Below are positions 24,227 through 37,353 of a stretch of DNA of 64,000 bases, one piece after another. Within the stretch, counting starts at the first letter, position 1. Each line of letters opens with the position of its first letter. The notes under the pieces were generated by a model. That model ran no database searches and had not been told where the DNA came from. It saw nothing but the letters and a program-made list of their open reading frames with translations. Made by a program: the position numbers and the translations under genes. Source of the stretch: Hippophae tibetana (lineage: Eukaryota; Streptophyta; Magnoliopsida; Rosales; Elaeagnaceae); NCBI GenBank assembly GCA_037013495.1, contig CM072809.1:12504501-12568500 (forward strand), written 5' to 3'.

Positions 24227-26230
24227 ATGTATAAGCCCTCTCCTTCTACGTCTATGATATCAGTCTTCATATCATGGAGGAAAAAATCCAAGAGAGGTCG
24301 AACCAAATGTTGGGAGGCTAACATCAAACCCAGTGGTTTATCTCCCCAAGATAAGGAGAGACGAAGAAAGATGTACGATAATCCCTTCTCGATTCAGATA
24401 ATGATCCCCAAGCCATGTGTTCTTGATAGCAATTCACCTCCAACTGAGTGGATAACCTTTCTTGAAAAGGACTTGAGGCTAGGGGTCATATTCCCATTGT
24501 ACCCCTTCATAAGGAAGTTCTTGGCTAGAACGCAGCTCATGCCAAGACAATTGACGGCGGAAGTACCTGCATTGTCTTACCCTCATATGAGAAGAGCTCA
24601 GGATGGAATTAGAAATGCCTGAGTTCAATGAAGCATATATATTAAAGTAGGACTGAGGCATAAACGTGATCCTAGTCGAGAACGAGAAGAACTAAAAGGA
24701 GTACTTTTCTTATATGTCTGGTCGATGGGAAACATCAGATAATGACGCTAGGCTGATAAGGAGCACTTGGGATAACACCAAACTTATGATAAGGAATATG
24801 AGTTTCCTTATCATAACCTTGAGCGGAGAGGCTAAACAAAGATTGGCGTATGTCTAGAACTATCTGTCCAAGAAAACACAGTAATGGAAATTGTTGAACA
24901 CCCTGTGCTTTATTGCTAGTGGGTTAATGGGACGAGGCTTAGTAGAGAAATCCCACAGGATTATTCGTAAACCTCGGGTACTTACAAAGTACAAGACCCC
25001 TCCCATAGAATTTGAGGGGAGGTTTGAAATTGTTCCTGACCATGGTAAACTGATCCCGAGCTTACTTGAAATAACCTATTCTTTGTTTATACCGAGCCTT
25101 TAAAATTTAACACCCTATTCTTTTGTTTTTGCAAGTATTATAGAGTTTAACGTTGATACCTTATTGGAATGGCTTCAAAGTAGGGCTTCCAAACAAGGAG
25201 CGAGCGAGCTCCTTTAAGGGAAAGAAGAGGAGCAAGTCCTCTAGGAAAGATACCAATCTCACTCAATCCAAAAGAAAAAAAAACATGTGACCATCAAGGA
25301 GCTCATGCTCGCCCCTATCCCCTAAACACTACTGAGCCTACATCAGTGTCCTTAGGTTAACATATTGCTACATCCGTAGCCTTGAACCAACAAACACTTA
25401 CCCTCCCTATAAGAGACTCGAGAAGGGGTAAAGGCATTATCGACGAATTCACTACAAAAGTTGAGGAAGTGGCCTTGTATAGGGGTATGGCTCCAGAGAG
25501 GCTAGACCATTATGTTGATACCCTCCCCTACATGGTGCAAGGATGTTGACTTCGAGGTCGTGCTCAAAAGGATCTTGTATCAAGTGAGTATTACCTTAAG
25601 CTTTTATTTATTCCATTCTGAGTTTTTATATTTTCCTTACCTCGCATTGAGTTTTTCCCATTTTTAGGCCTAACTCATTCATAGGTTTAGAATAGTTTGA
25701 GGTGTTGAGAAGTTGAAGCATGACCTTGCAGTAGAAAAGGATAATCATACTTCTACTTGAGCCAAGAGTGTTATGATATTGGCCAAGGCAAAAAGGTAGG
25801 AGGATGAGGCCATCGACAAGGAGGAAAAACTGGCTAAGGCTATATAGAAGTTGAATGACAACTCGAGGCACTTTAAGATGCTCGAGAAGGCCCAAGGAAA
25901 ACTCGAGGATAAGGTTGAAGCTTGTAAGCGTGAGCTTAATGATGCCAAAGACACGTTTGCTCGCGAATAAGAGAAAACAAAGCGCGACCTTGGCGCTATG
26001 ACCAAGCAGCTCTCTTCGAGTGTTGAGATTGGCTATAACTTGGCCATGGAGTTTTTCAAGAAAGAATCCAGAAAGAAAGTCTTCACCCAATATTACTATA
26101 AGATCCTCAACATCCCAACTATGCCATTGTACTAGCCCATACAAACTTAGGATGAAAACTCCTAAGCAAGTGATGGTGAACCTAGGGTAGGACATGAACA
26201 AGTTGGAGATAGAGTTGGGGATCCTTAGTT
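24227..26230 (+). pseudogene. Decayed gypsy-type transposon gag-like coding region with coiled coil
   Basis: An open stretch 24227-24622 encodes EWITFLEKDLRLGVIFPLYP and nearby residues. This resembles the plant 'putative gypsy type transposon' domain, whose hallmark is a W-x4-E-x3-LGLRFPL-x-PF pattern. Downstream frames, broken by stops, continue the theme (KEYFSYMSGRWE near 24700; 24891-25103). From about 25740 to 26080 a charged coiled coil is legible in the plus strand (EKAQGKLEDKVEACKREL, AKDTFARE, EKTKRDLGAM) with in-frame stops. The region is a dead copy. No reverse transcriptase or integrase was recognised next to it. Confidence 0.6.
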
Positions 26231-27817
26231 CTTTAGTGGGCCCGAGTCCCTTTATTTTTGAAAAGGCCTAACACCTCCTTCTTTTTTCATTGGTACAAGC
26301 TATTCTTATAACTCATCACATTTTTTTTAATGAAATTTTTTTTGAGAAGTCTGTGTTGTATGAATATTTGTGCATTTATAATATTTATTTATGATGTTGA
26401 CCCATCTCATTACTTGTAAGAAATTAGTCATAATGTTTGTCCCAATATAATTTCCTATTGTAAGGATTATAAGTGTTAGCTATTTTTGTGGACACAATAT
26501 TTACATTTAAACTTGTTTTTAAGCTCGTTGTCAAGTCTATCAAGTAAAGTCGAAAAAATGTCAGAATTTCAAATGATCATACTTCAGGTATATCTGTTAT
26601 AGCTATAACATATATGATTGCACTCATGTGTTTAATCACACATAAATCTAGAATTATTTTTGCTGCTAAAATATTTATGCTGAAATATAGAATAAGATAT
26701 ATGCTAAACTATTATATAAGATATATTCTAAATTATAAGCTAAATTTTAACCTAAAAGATAGCATAAAATGTACTTTAAAAGAACTTTTTTTAAAATAGA
26801 AGTCTTGATTAATGAGTCTACTTTAAAACAACTCTTATTTAAATATGAGTATTCATGATTAGTGAGTATTACTAATCTTATTTGTAATAGAAAATATATT
26901 TATCAATTACATAGGATTAAGAGTTTTAATTTTTCCTATAAATAAAACTTATTTCTCATTGTTTCAATCAACTACACGAGCATGATTCTCTTCTTCTTAA
27001 TTTCTCTCTTGTTTTGTAAATATAATATCATAATTCTTTAGACTTCTTTATTTATTTAATCTATCAAATATTGGTGGTTATGTTTGATTGATTAATAAAC
27101 TTAATTAATTTATGATATTTTGATTATATGTTCTTATAGTTTCTTCTATATTTTTGTTCTTGAATTATTAGATTAAATAATTGTATTTGTCATATCATAA
27201 TTATTTGATTTAATTATTAATCTTTAAATAAGCTATTTTATTGAACTTATGCTTGATCTTTTTACTCTAGGATTTGCTAGTTGATTTGATTTAAGTGACA
27301 TATGTTTTGAATCATCTAGTTAGGATTATGCATTATTAAATTCGTTCTAGAACACACATAGACACTTGTGTTTTTGTGCTAACCATATTACTGTTAATTC
27401 GAGAACATATCTGATTGGCGAGAAGTTTATTGGAACATTGGTTTGGAAACAACTTACGTTAATATTGAAAATTGAAAAAAGAGTAAGGGCTTATAAGTAA
27501 GGTACATTAGGGCAGTATCCTAGTGAAAGTAGTATAAGACTGAGTTTGTACTTAAATATTTGTTTTTCATAGTAGAAAGTTAAGTGTTTCGGTGGACCGG
27601 TGGTTTTCCTGTTAGGTCATTGTTGTGATCTAGGCTGTTTCTACCTAAAAATATTGTGTTATTATTTTATTTCTGTACTTTATTCTTACACACAAATGCA
27701 TGTTTGGCCGCTTTATTTAGGTTATTAAATTATAAATTACTCTAGGTTAATTAGGTCCATAATTTATAATCTTTCACACTTAGTGAGATTGATCCTTAGG
27801 AACACATACTTCTACTT
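26231..27817. other. Spacer, possibly the LTR of the copia remnant
   Basis: Contains CTATAAATAAA near 26936, followed by a pyrimidine-rich leader-like stretch, as in many copia LTRs. No clear LTR ends or primer-binding site could be defined. No gene was recognised. Confidence 0.35.
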
Positions 27818-28440
27818 ATGAACCAAATGAAAGAAGGTAGGTCATCTGTTAGACCATCACTCTTTGATGAGTATAATTACCCTTATTGGAAGGCTCGCAT
27901 GCAAGTCTTTCTCAAACAAGATGAAAAAGTCTAAAATGTTATTCATGATGGTTAGAAGCCACTTTCGGTAACGAAAGATGGTGTAACAATTATAAAGCCA
28001 TGAAGAGACTGGACCATTGAAGAACACACTCTTAGTGGGACAAACCAAAAAGGTCTAAGCTCAATCTTTGCTATTATGTCGATGGATGAATTCTATCGCA
28101 TTTTTGACTATAAAACTGCTAAAGATGCATGGAATACACTTGCTTTTGTTTATGAGAGAACTTCCTAAGTGAAACAAACAAAAATGAAATTGCTAACATC
28201 TTAGTTTAATTCCAATAAAATGAACAATACTGAAACTTTTGATTAATTCTGTATTCGCTTTTGTGATATTACTAATATTTGTTCTAATTTTGGTGAGAAA
28301 ATTTCACAACCTCTACAAATAAGCACTCTAAAGCTCTCTTTTTTAGTTGAAATGGTAAACACCTATTTTGAACGGTGGGATGTGGCTTAGTACAAGGATA
28401 TTACATTCTTACCTATTGAACTATGAATGTGAAGGCTTCC
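27818..28440 (+). pseudogene. Decayed Ty1/copia gag fragment
   Basis: The plus strand encodes RPSLFDEYNYPYWKARMQVF, the conserved N-terminal gag motif of plant copia elements (F-D-G-x-N-Y-x-x-W). It is followed by stops, then recognisable UBN2-like text (MDEFYRIFDYKTAKDAWNTL; KLLTS; NFGEKISQPLQISTLKLS). Multiple in-frame stops show it is dead. No pol region follows; the DEG14 gene begins about 450 bases downstream on the other strand. Confidence 0.75.
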
Positions 28441-28890
28441 TTGAAACTTCTTACTTTCTAATTTTAAGTGAAGCTAATGATTTTGGCTAAAAGCTTTTAA
28501 CCTCCTAATTAGATTGAAAATTTACAATATTTTCCGTAAACATCAAGTTAAATATGTTAAAAGAGAAATTAATATAAATAATCAATAATTCGGGCCAATT
28601 AGGGCCGACCCAAATTCTTTTGCTTGTGGTCAAATCCACATTTTATGGAGCAAATAAAATCTGTCGCTAATTCATGCCAACATCCACGAAAATGAAGTTG
28701 GTAGATTTGACATTGAAGAAAGGAAAGAAACCGACATCAATGAACCCATTCAAAAGATTTGACATAGTAGAGCAATATAAATAATAGTAATGTACATTTA
28801 GAATACCAAGTAACAGTTTCTCCACCATTTCCTTTTGTAAATCAAAATTCTCATTCGAACTTTTATGGTATTAGAGTTTAGTTCATTTTA

Positions 28891-31800
28891 TTACATGCGT
28901 GGATTAGACTCCTCTGGTATCACAGTCAAAGTCACCAGCTGATCTTTCGCTCTTTTTATGACCACCTTCATGGGGACCCCAACCCGATCTCCCATTATAT
29001 CAATAACCTGTCAAAAATCCGTAAATCGGTCAAATTATTGCAGATAAAGCCTAGCAAAGGCTATGAAAGATGAATAATAAACTACCAATATAATAAAAGT
29101 CGCACAATTTTATAGATAAATACAATCATATTAATAAGAAACTATTATGTAATATATAATCATGATATATAATAATATTTGTAAATATTTATATAAATTA
29201 TAAATCTTTTAATTCAAAAAATTAAATTACTCATTATCCTTATAAAATTCTATCATAACATTATACTTAATAAATAATATATTATTCTTATTCTTAACAT
29301 TCCCTCGTATCTTTGTTTCTTATAAAATCTATACTTTGTATTTTTAATATTCTATTCTATTTAAATTAATTATCTCTTTTATTTTTATAAAATCCATTTT
29401 AATTTTTTTATAAGATGAATTCCAAATTTTTTGACCCAATCGATTAAAGTTCTAATATCATAACGAAATTATTAAAAATTATGGATCTTTCAATCCCAAA
29501 AGATTAATACAATGATTAAAAATATACCCAATTTTTATAAACTCGTATTGTAATTAATGAATGTATGATATTACTTTTAAACAAAAAAAAAAAACAAAAG
29601 ATACACTGGCCCAAAATCTCTCGTCTAGTAAACATCTCGAATATTGCATTACTCTTAATAGTGCGCAAAAGGTGACCCTCTCTAGACCCGAATCTCCCAT
29701 CTAGTAAACATCTTGGATATTGCATAATAACATATTTCCATCATCATTTCACATTTATTGATCCCTTATTATTTAAGTATACTCGTATACTACAGTCTAT
29801 ATTACAAACTCGCTCTTTTCACCAATTTACTTCAGTGCTTTACGTAATTACAAAAACAATTCCCTTGAAAGCTTAATTTGTAATGATATTACCGTAACTA
29901 ATTTTGTTATTGATACAAAAAAAAATGTACTATTTATTTTGTTATTATTATTAATTACACTTTAGTAACATTATCGTTAGATAAAGTTATCATTATTGTG
30001 CCAATAATAATTTAAGTTATAACAACGTTATTACCCATAATAAAAATAAAAATAATAATACCTCATTGATACTTTCAACAGGCTTTCCGTCAAATTCAAT
30101 GACAACATCACCAGGATGGAACCCAGCATGTTCACCAGGAGAACCAGGAGTTACCTATCCAAATCGTGGGGAATAATAAGAAATGAACTCAATCCATATA
30201 ATTTTTAACTATTTACGTATTCTTGGTCGTACCTAACACCATGAATTCTATGACTATGGATTAAATGTAAATGATAATCCTCACATGCAAGAATCTTTAA
30301 GAACTTAGAAATCCAAATCAACAACAATGCAAACACACTCAACAGACTTAAAGAAGCAAAATCCATTTAAGTTGGAAAGAGAAAGCACATGTAAGAAAAA
30401 ACAAACTAGATGATTGGCTTCCCTCCTGCAAAAGATTTAAGTAATGCTTCAACAAATTAAATCCAAGATGAAGTACCTAAAAGTTGCAATTAACACATAC
30501 CGCAGGTATGAGAATTCCTTTCCTGACATTGGGAAAGGTGGAATCTCTTTCTTTAAGCTGAGCAATGATCATTTCATTAAGTTCAAGCATTCTTAATCCA
30601 AGCCAAGGTCGAACAACCCTCCTACAAAACATCATCATCTTAAGATAACTTATGTAAGTACAAGTATTACGGAAAAGGAATTACTTAATTTTGTCACATG
30701 TTTTATTATTATCATTATTACTTATTTTCATGTCAAAGAGTCATAACTAGAGAGCCAGGCAATAGTATGAATAAACAAAGATTTGTAACCTCAACTAGTT
30801 ATCTTTAGATGTGAACTAGATTAAAATTATTTAAAGAGCTAATTAACAGAAAGAAATATGACTAAAATAGGATCCCTACCCACTTTTCTTGAAATGCTCA
30901 ATGATTTTGGCAACTGAATCAATTGGTACAGCAAAACTCACCCCATCAGCTGCCAACACTTTCATAATATTAACACCAACAACTTCTCCGTCAATATTAA
31001 CAAGAGGGCCTCCTGAGTTTCCCTTTAAATCGAAAAGGATAATGTTAAACATGAGTAAAATAGCAAAAACAGAACTCGTATTATAAATCACCATAATTCA
31101 ACAATTATTTGATCTTTTCAATTCTTGATGCCTAGACAAACATATGTATGGGATAAGAAAGATACTGGATTCACAGCACAATCTGTCTGTAAGTATTCTC
31201 TCCTTGTCCCACTCAGACCCAAATCACTGCTTTTCCGATCAACACAGCTACATTAAGAAGAATATGAGAGAAGAAAATGTAAGGAAATGATGGTGGAAAT
31301 AATACTTTAAAAGCTTATGCATCAAAGTAACGTAATGTTTATTATTGAATTTTTCCACTTATATTTCATTCTTAATCAGCCCCTGAATGTTGTATTGAAG
31401 AAGAAACAAGTGATTTATTCTTTCAAAAAAGTATTAAACCTTTTCTTCCAAAGTGGAAGCGAGTATTAAAAAAGGAGGATCAACCTAGCTTAAATCTCCA
31501 AAGTAAAAGAATACAAACTCAGTAAGCATAGTGTGTAAACAGATTTTAATAAGAGTATAGCAATAAAAAAACAAAATCCAATTAATTACCTTACTATACC
31601 AGCTGTGACCGTATTCTGGAGAGAAAGTGGACAGCCCAGTGATATAACCCAATCACCAGGTCGAAGCTTACTTGAAGAACCAAAGTTTGCAGTTGGGAGT
31701 GGAGTTTTTGATTTGATCTTTACAATCGCAACGTCAGAATGTAAATCAGCATTCACCACAGTACCCTCAAATGTCCTTCCATCTTGCAATGTTACTTCAA

Positions 31801-33066
31801 CCTAAGTCATTGCACACCATGCAAAATCATATAAATATGTTCATTAATGAGATATCAGGATATGGAACCATTTAACCACTAACCTTTCCTTTTGAGGAAG
31901 CTCTCATTCCTTGAAAATCCACTACAGCGTGAGCACAAGTTAAAATTGTACCATTTTCATCAATAATAGTGCCAGAGCCTATACCATTCCCAGTAGCAAT
32001 CCCATATATGTCTGACAAACATGTTTAAACAATTGACTCTTTAAACTAAATACAAATCAATCATATGCAATTTTCTTCTGTTTAATAAGAAAGAGAGAGT
32101 TGATGGATTACAAAAAGATGAAGAACTTGAATACAATTTTTTTTTAAAATGCGTACTTTGAGGAACAGATATGTTAACAACAGCAGGAGCGACCTTAGCA
32201 GCCGCATTAGCAAAAGTATCTCTTCCCAAGCATCCAGAACATGGTTTGTGGCTATCTTCAGGCACCCCAGAAGCTCCCTTTACATCATACGAAGGACTTG
32301 AAGCCACTCTCGAAGAAAATAATGGATGAATTTCTAAAATTTCAAGCTCAAATAAATATCACACATCACACAACAGGGGAAAAAACATTGAATTTGGTAG
32401 AACCAATAATTTATATGAAACTCTGAAGAACAAACCTGATTGCCAAAGATCTGAAAATAGAAAGGAAGGGCGAGGATGCATTGCTTGTGCGGTTTTCCAT
32501 GACAGAAACAGTGATTCTTTCAATTTCTCCGGAATCGAAACCACTACCTTAGTTTCTAAAATTAAATTAAAAAAAATTGTTACAAAAACCAGATTATTGG
32601 CTTAACTTTGTTGTTAATTGTTAACAAAAGTTCAGCTTCAACTCAGCTATAAGCTTGGGGGACAAAGAAAGAAAATTCCCCTCCGTTTGGACTGTTAATT
32701 TCTTTGTTGATGAACAAACGCATATAGATTCCACATTCTCAGGAAATCAATGTAACAACATAAATTCAAAAATCATTTCAGCTGGTTATAATAGGAGCGA
32801 AAATTCGAAAAGTGAGGAAAAAAATTCAGATTCCATACTCACCTAAGCTGGAATCGTTTGAGGCGTACAGTAGGGTTGATCCGGCTGAAGCAATTGCCAC
32901 GATCCGGATTATTGAATTTCGATTAGGAATTGAAAGCGTTCTCTGAAGAAATTAAACATAATAAAATTGAATAAATGGGAAGAAAGATGGAATTAAAATA
33001 AACTTCAGTGTCAATGAGAAAGTATAAGATTCAAGAGAGGGGAACTGGTACCAAGAAATTGCTCAT
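28891..33066 (-). CDS. DEG14: DegP/HtrA-type serine protease (DEG14-like)
   Basis: Eleven exons (minus strand, 5' to 3'): 33052-33066, 32843-32942, 32436-32555, 32157-32306, 31884-32011, 31590-31801, 31166-31247, 30880-31022, 30501-30621, 30062-30154, 28891-29007. They sum to 1281 bases, 426 residues plus stop, close to Arabidopsis DEG14. The first exon is only 15 bases (MSNFL). A hydrophobic segment ([11 protein letters not shown]) lies near residues 15-30. The trypsin-like domain has a complete triad: His156 (TCAHAVV), Asp194 (HSDVAIVKI), Ser272 (GNSGGP). A single PDZ domain follows ([31 protein letters not shown], split here across residues about 340-385). Known role: ATP-independent degradation of damaged proteins; the Arabidopsis protein is reported as mitochondrial and HTRA2-like. 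The last intron (29008-30061) is AT-rich and over 1 kb. Assignment to DEG14 rather than another DEG rests on length, N-terminus and the [19 protein letters not shown] block. Confidence 0.93.
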
Positions 33067-33859
33067 GAGTAGAGTTGTACTGTAGTTTCCGGAAGTTTGC
33101 GATTCCAGTCTAAACCCCACACTAAACCTCTTGGTTTTCCATGTTCCAAACGTTATAAAACAAGTATCGTTTCCAAACTTGGGAATACACATTTTTAGCT
33201 CAAGGCCCAAACATGGCCCTTTTCTCCCAATGATTTGGGCCCTTTAATTACATTTTAATATCCTCTTAGAACAAAATGCTACATTTTTGCTAGTATTATT
33301 TGAGAAGATTATTATATGAGAGAAATTAATTATTAGTGCATGATTGTATGAATCATGTAAAATACAAGAATATCATTAAAATGCGCTGCAATCATCTATA
33401 AAGTCAACTAGTATTAATGTTATTGACCAACCTTATACAAATTTTATTTCAAAAGCAAAACACTTAACATCATATCTATTACATAATATTAAAAATATTA
33501 ATGATATAATTGTTATACAATCATGTGTTTAATTATGAAATTAAATTATATTATATAATATTAAAATAATAAAATTATATAAAAGAAATTTTATGACTAG
33601 AAGGTATTTATTAGATACTTAATTCCATATGTTCGAAATTTTAATTATAAAATTATATATTTTAAATTTTTATTTCATACTAAATTAATAATGATATTAT
33701 TTTTATTTTTAAAATGTAATAAAAATATAAATTAAATTAAATATTACTTTAAATTAATTTTATAATATAAAATATTTTATTAAAATATTTATAATTAATT
33801 TTATTTAACTGTATTATTTAAAATAGTTTGAAAGATTTGGTGGGTATTTTTTATGTTAT
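33067..33859. other. DEG14 promoter region and AT-rich spacer
   Basis: About 33067-33250 is less AT-rich and probably holds the DEG14 5' UTR and core promoter. The rest is A+T sequence without recognisable features. Confidence 0.45.
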
Positions 33860-34147
33860 TGTTGGAGTGTCGAATTACTTACTAAATGAGTCTCTTGGAC
33901 TTAGTCTGAATAGTTTTATATTTATTGATTTTTTTTTTGTTAAAAAGGTCTTAATTAATAAGACTTAGGATATGTTTTGAAATAATCTAAACAATTTCAC
34001 TATGTAATTAGATAACGTAAATGTGGGTGCTATTTCATATTGTTCCTGTATTTGTAAGTCTTATATAAAGCTACAAGTTTGTTCGTTCAATAAGATAGAA
34101 GCCTCAAACTCCAATTATTGTGTGTTCTGAGAGTTATGATTCCAACA
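33860..34147 (+). repeat. 5' LTR of decayed copia element
   Basis: TGTTGGA and TCCAACA form the inverted ends. The sequence TATATAAAG near 34064 is a plausible LTR TATA box. TGGTATCAG lies three bases after the LTR. Confidence 0.75.
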
Positions 34148-36870
34148 AAATGGTATCAGAATCACCTAAAAGGACAAGATAGGAAGAAGCTAGAAACTAC
34201 AATTCTCTAACATGAGAGTGAAACAGAAGTGAGGTCGATAGAATGGAGAAGACAACAGAAGAAGGAGATTTGTGTAACCTTCAATCCTTAAGTTTGTTGG
34301 TTTTTGTGATCATTGGGCTATGCTTATGGATAACTTTCTCCAATCAAAAGAATATTAGCCATTGGTGGAGACATGAATCCTCACAATACTTGTAGAAGTA
34401 GAGCCAATAAAGGCATAGAGGAAAACCATTGAAGACCAACGCTTGAGGGATTTAAAGGTAAAGAATTAAGTTTTTTAAGCAATAGATCGAACAATCGTGG
34501 AGATTATCCTTGATAAAGAGACTTCGAATAACATTTAGGATTCAATGAATAAAAAATACCATGAGACAACTAGAGTAAAAAGTGCTCAATTATAGAGATT
34601 GAAGAGAGATTTTGAAATTCTACGAATGAAAGAAGAAGAAAAGGTGGACGAGTACTTTACTCAAACACTGACGATTGCAAATTGAATGAAAAATCATGAA
34701 AAAAATATGGACTGAGTGGTAATTATTGAGAAGGTATTACATTCAATGAAATCTCATTCAATATGGAGTATGCAAGATATTTCATCCTCATCCTGGATTT
34801 ATTATGCAAACTCAAATGACTTCTAATAGAATGTTCATTCTTCTTGCTTCAATGCAATCTCAAGCATAAGTTATAACCCTTATATACCTCCAATACATTT
34901 GAAGACATAACTTATTTATGGCGTCAACGATTTGGACACTTGAACTTCAAAGGCTTGAAAACTTTGTCCTATAAGAAACTAGTGAAGGGTCTTCCTCTTC
35001 TTACAGTTTTTACTAAATTGTGCACAAAATGTATAGTAGGCAAGTAGCATTGAGAATCAATTTAAAAAAACTGTGGAAAGTTTCTCATAAACTCCAACTT
35101 GTGGATGCTAATATTTACAGTCCTATCATACCAGAATCCAACAACCAAAAAAGATACCTAATCAACTTTATAGATTATTATAGCATAAAAGCATAGAGTT
35201 ACTTCTTGAATGTTAAGTTATAAGCTTTTGTCATGTTTAATAAATTCAAAAGTTTGGTAGAGAAAAAAACAGGAGATTATATATGTTATCTTTGTATTGA
35301 TAGAAGTGTGGAGTTAAACTTGTTAGAGTTTAATCTATTTTGTAGTGATAATGACATTAGTAGGAAACTCGCTATTGCCTATAACCCAAGCAAAATGGGG
35401 TTGCAAAGCGTAAGAATTGCACAATTATAAATATGGTGCATTGTATGTTAGCAGAGAAGCAAGTTCCCAAAGAATTCATGTCTAAGGTTGTTAATTGGTC
35501 AGGTTATATGCTTAATTTGTGTCCTACATTGGCAGTAAAGGATAAGACACCTAAGGAAGCTTGGTGTGGGTCGAATCCATCAGTAAACCATTTCAGAGTG
35601 TTTGGCTGCATTGGCCATGTTCATATTCTTGACAACGAGAGGAAGGAGATAAGGACAAAGTTCACAATTTATGAAATGACTTATATGGACTCAAAAAAGC
35701 TCCTCAAGCTTGGTACAACAAAATTGAGTCCTACTTTATCAAGAAAGGGTTTGAAAGATGTTTGAGTAAGTACATTTTCTTTCAAAAGTCAAAAGGGGGA
35801 TGAAAGTGTGGTTATTCTGTATGTGGATGATCTTATTTTTACAGGAAACGATGATGATATATTTGAGAGATTCATATAATCTATGAAATAGGTGTTCGAT
35901 ATATTTGATCACAAAAAAATGAAGGATTTTTTTTAGAGTAGAAGTGTTGTAAAACTTGAAGGGAATTTTCATAAGCCAAAAGAAATATGCTAAAGAGGTA
36001 TTGGAGAGATTTGGCATGGAGCATTGTACATATCCTTTGAAGAATCTAATAATACTGGGGTTCAAGCTTCTGAAGGGTGATAGAGGTATAAGTGTTGATT
36101 CTATTATGTATAAGCAAATGGTAAGCAATCTTATGTACTTGATTGCCATTAAACCAGATTTAATGTTTGTGGTGAGTTTAATTAATTGATTCATGAAAAG
36201 ACCTATTGTGTTGCATCATGAAAAGGATCTTTAAGTACTAGCTTATTCTGAGAATGACTATGCCAAAGATATTGAAAATCAAAAAAGCATATTAAGATAT
36301 GTGTTTTTATTGAGCTCGGTGGTTGACTTGGTCCTCGAATAAGCAAACAATTATAACGTTTTTGCTACAGTTCATAACTATTGTATCTTGTGCAAATGTA
36401 CGAGAAGAATCCTTGAAAACTTGGTCATAAATAAAGTAAGTATACTACAACTTTTTGTGATAACAGTTCAATAATTAGACATTCAAAAAACCCTATTATG
36501 CATGGTAAAAGTAAGTATATTGATATTAGGTTCTTCGTAACTTATAGAAAGATGATGTAATTGTTAAGTTAGTTCATTATGATTTAAAAAATCAAATTGT
36601 TGATATTATAACTAAGTCATTAAAACTGGAGGTATTCTTAAAGTTAAGAGAACTGTTAGGTTTGTGTGCTGTATCATATGTAAATTAATTGAAAATTTAA
36701 AAGTGGAAGATTTATTGAAGTTTCAAATTATTTGTGATTAAATTTTTAAAATTTAACACGATTAGTTTATCTTTATTGCTTCCTGTTAATAAGATCTTAA
36801 TTAATAGAACCAATAGAACTTAAAATAGGTTTTAAATTATTTACGAGAGCTTGTATCCATCATATCCAAT
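33860..36870 (+). mobile_element. Decayed Ty1/copia retrotransposon
   Basis: The 5' LTR is 33860-34147 (288 bp, TGTTGGA...TCCAACA), followed after AAA by TGGTATCAG at 34151, an initiator-Met primer site. The interior carries, in order and broken by stops: gag (about 34400-34780), GAG-pre-integrase and integrase remains (34900-35700; KTPKEAWCGSNPSVNHFRVF at 35553), reverse transcriptase with LYVDDLIFTGND (35817), and RNase H-like text (about 36290-36420). A diverged 3' LTR probably spans about 36654-36870; it shares the block around TCTTAATTAATA with the 5' LTR. The internal region is under 3 kb, so pol is partly deleted. Confidence 0.75.
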
Positions 36871-37353
36871 AATTAAAACTATATATATATATATATATAA
36901 ATTAAATCTAAACCAAAAAAAAATTATAAACAAGGCAAAGAAATTGCATTGGATAAAATTTATGAAAAGAAATGCAATCATAAATTTAGATCTAGATAAA
37001 AAAATTATAAATTATAATTGATTTTATTTAATTGAACTTAAAAATATAAAAAAAATTACCTAGAATAAACAGAATCAACTTCTAAAGGAAAATAACTCTC
37101 CTTGGTTTAAAAAAATAAAACGAGAAGATGAACAGAAAAGGAGAGAAAAAGACGAAGATTTGGGAAAATGAATATTGAAAGAATTTGATAGTCTATATTC
37201 ATGAGTAACAGTTTATTTAAAAAGAAAAGTACATAAATTCCTATTGTGAAGAAATAAGATTAACTACAGTGTCACATTCCATACTAGCCCAAGACTTTTG
37301 GAGAGGAACTGAAAGTATAGAAGTCCTAGAGGGGAAAAAAACTCGGTAATCAT

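Noticed and set aside
29516..29725. 69-codon minus-strand frame in the DEG14 intron
   Set aside because: It lies wholly in an intron, is low complexity and resembles no protein.
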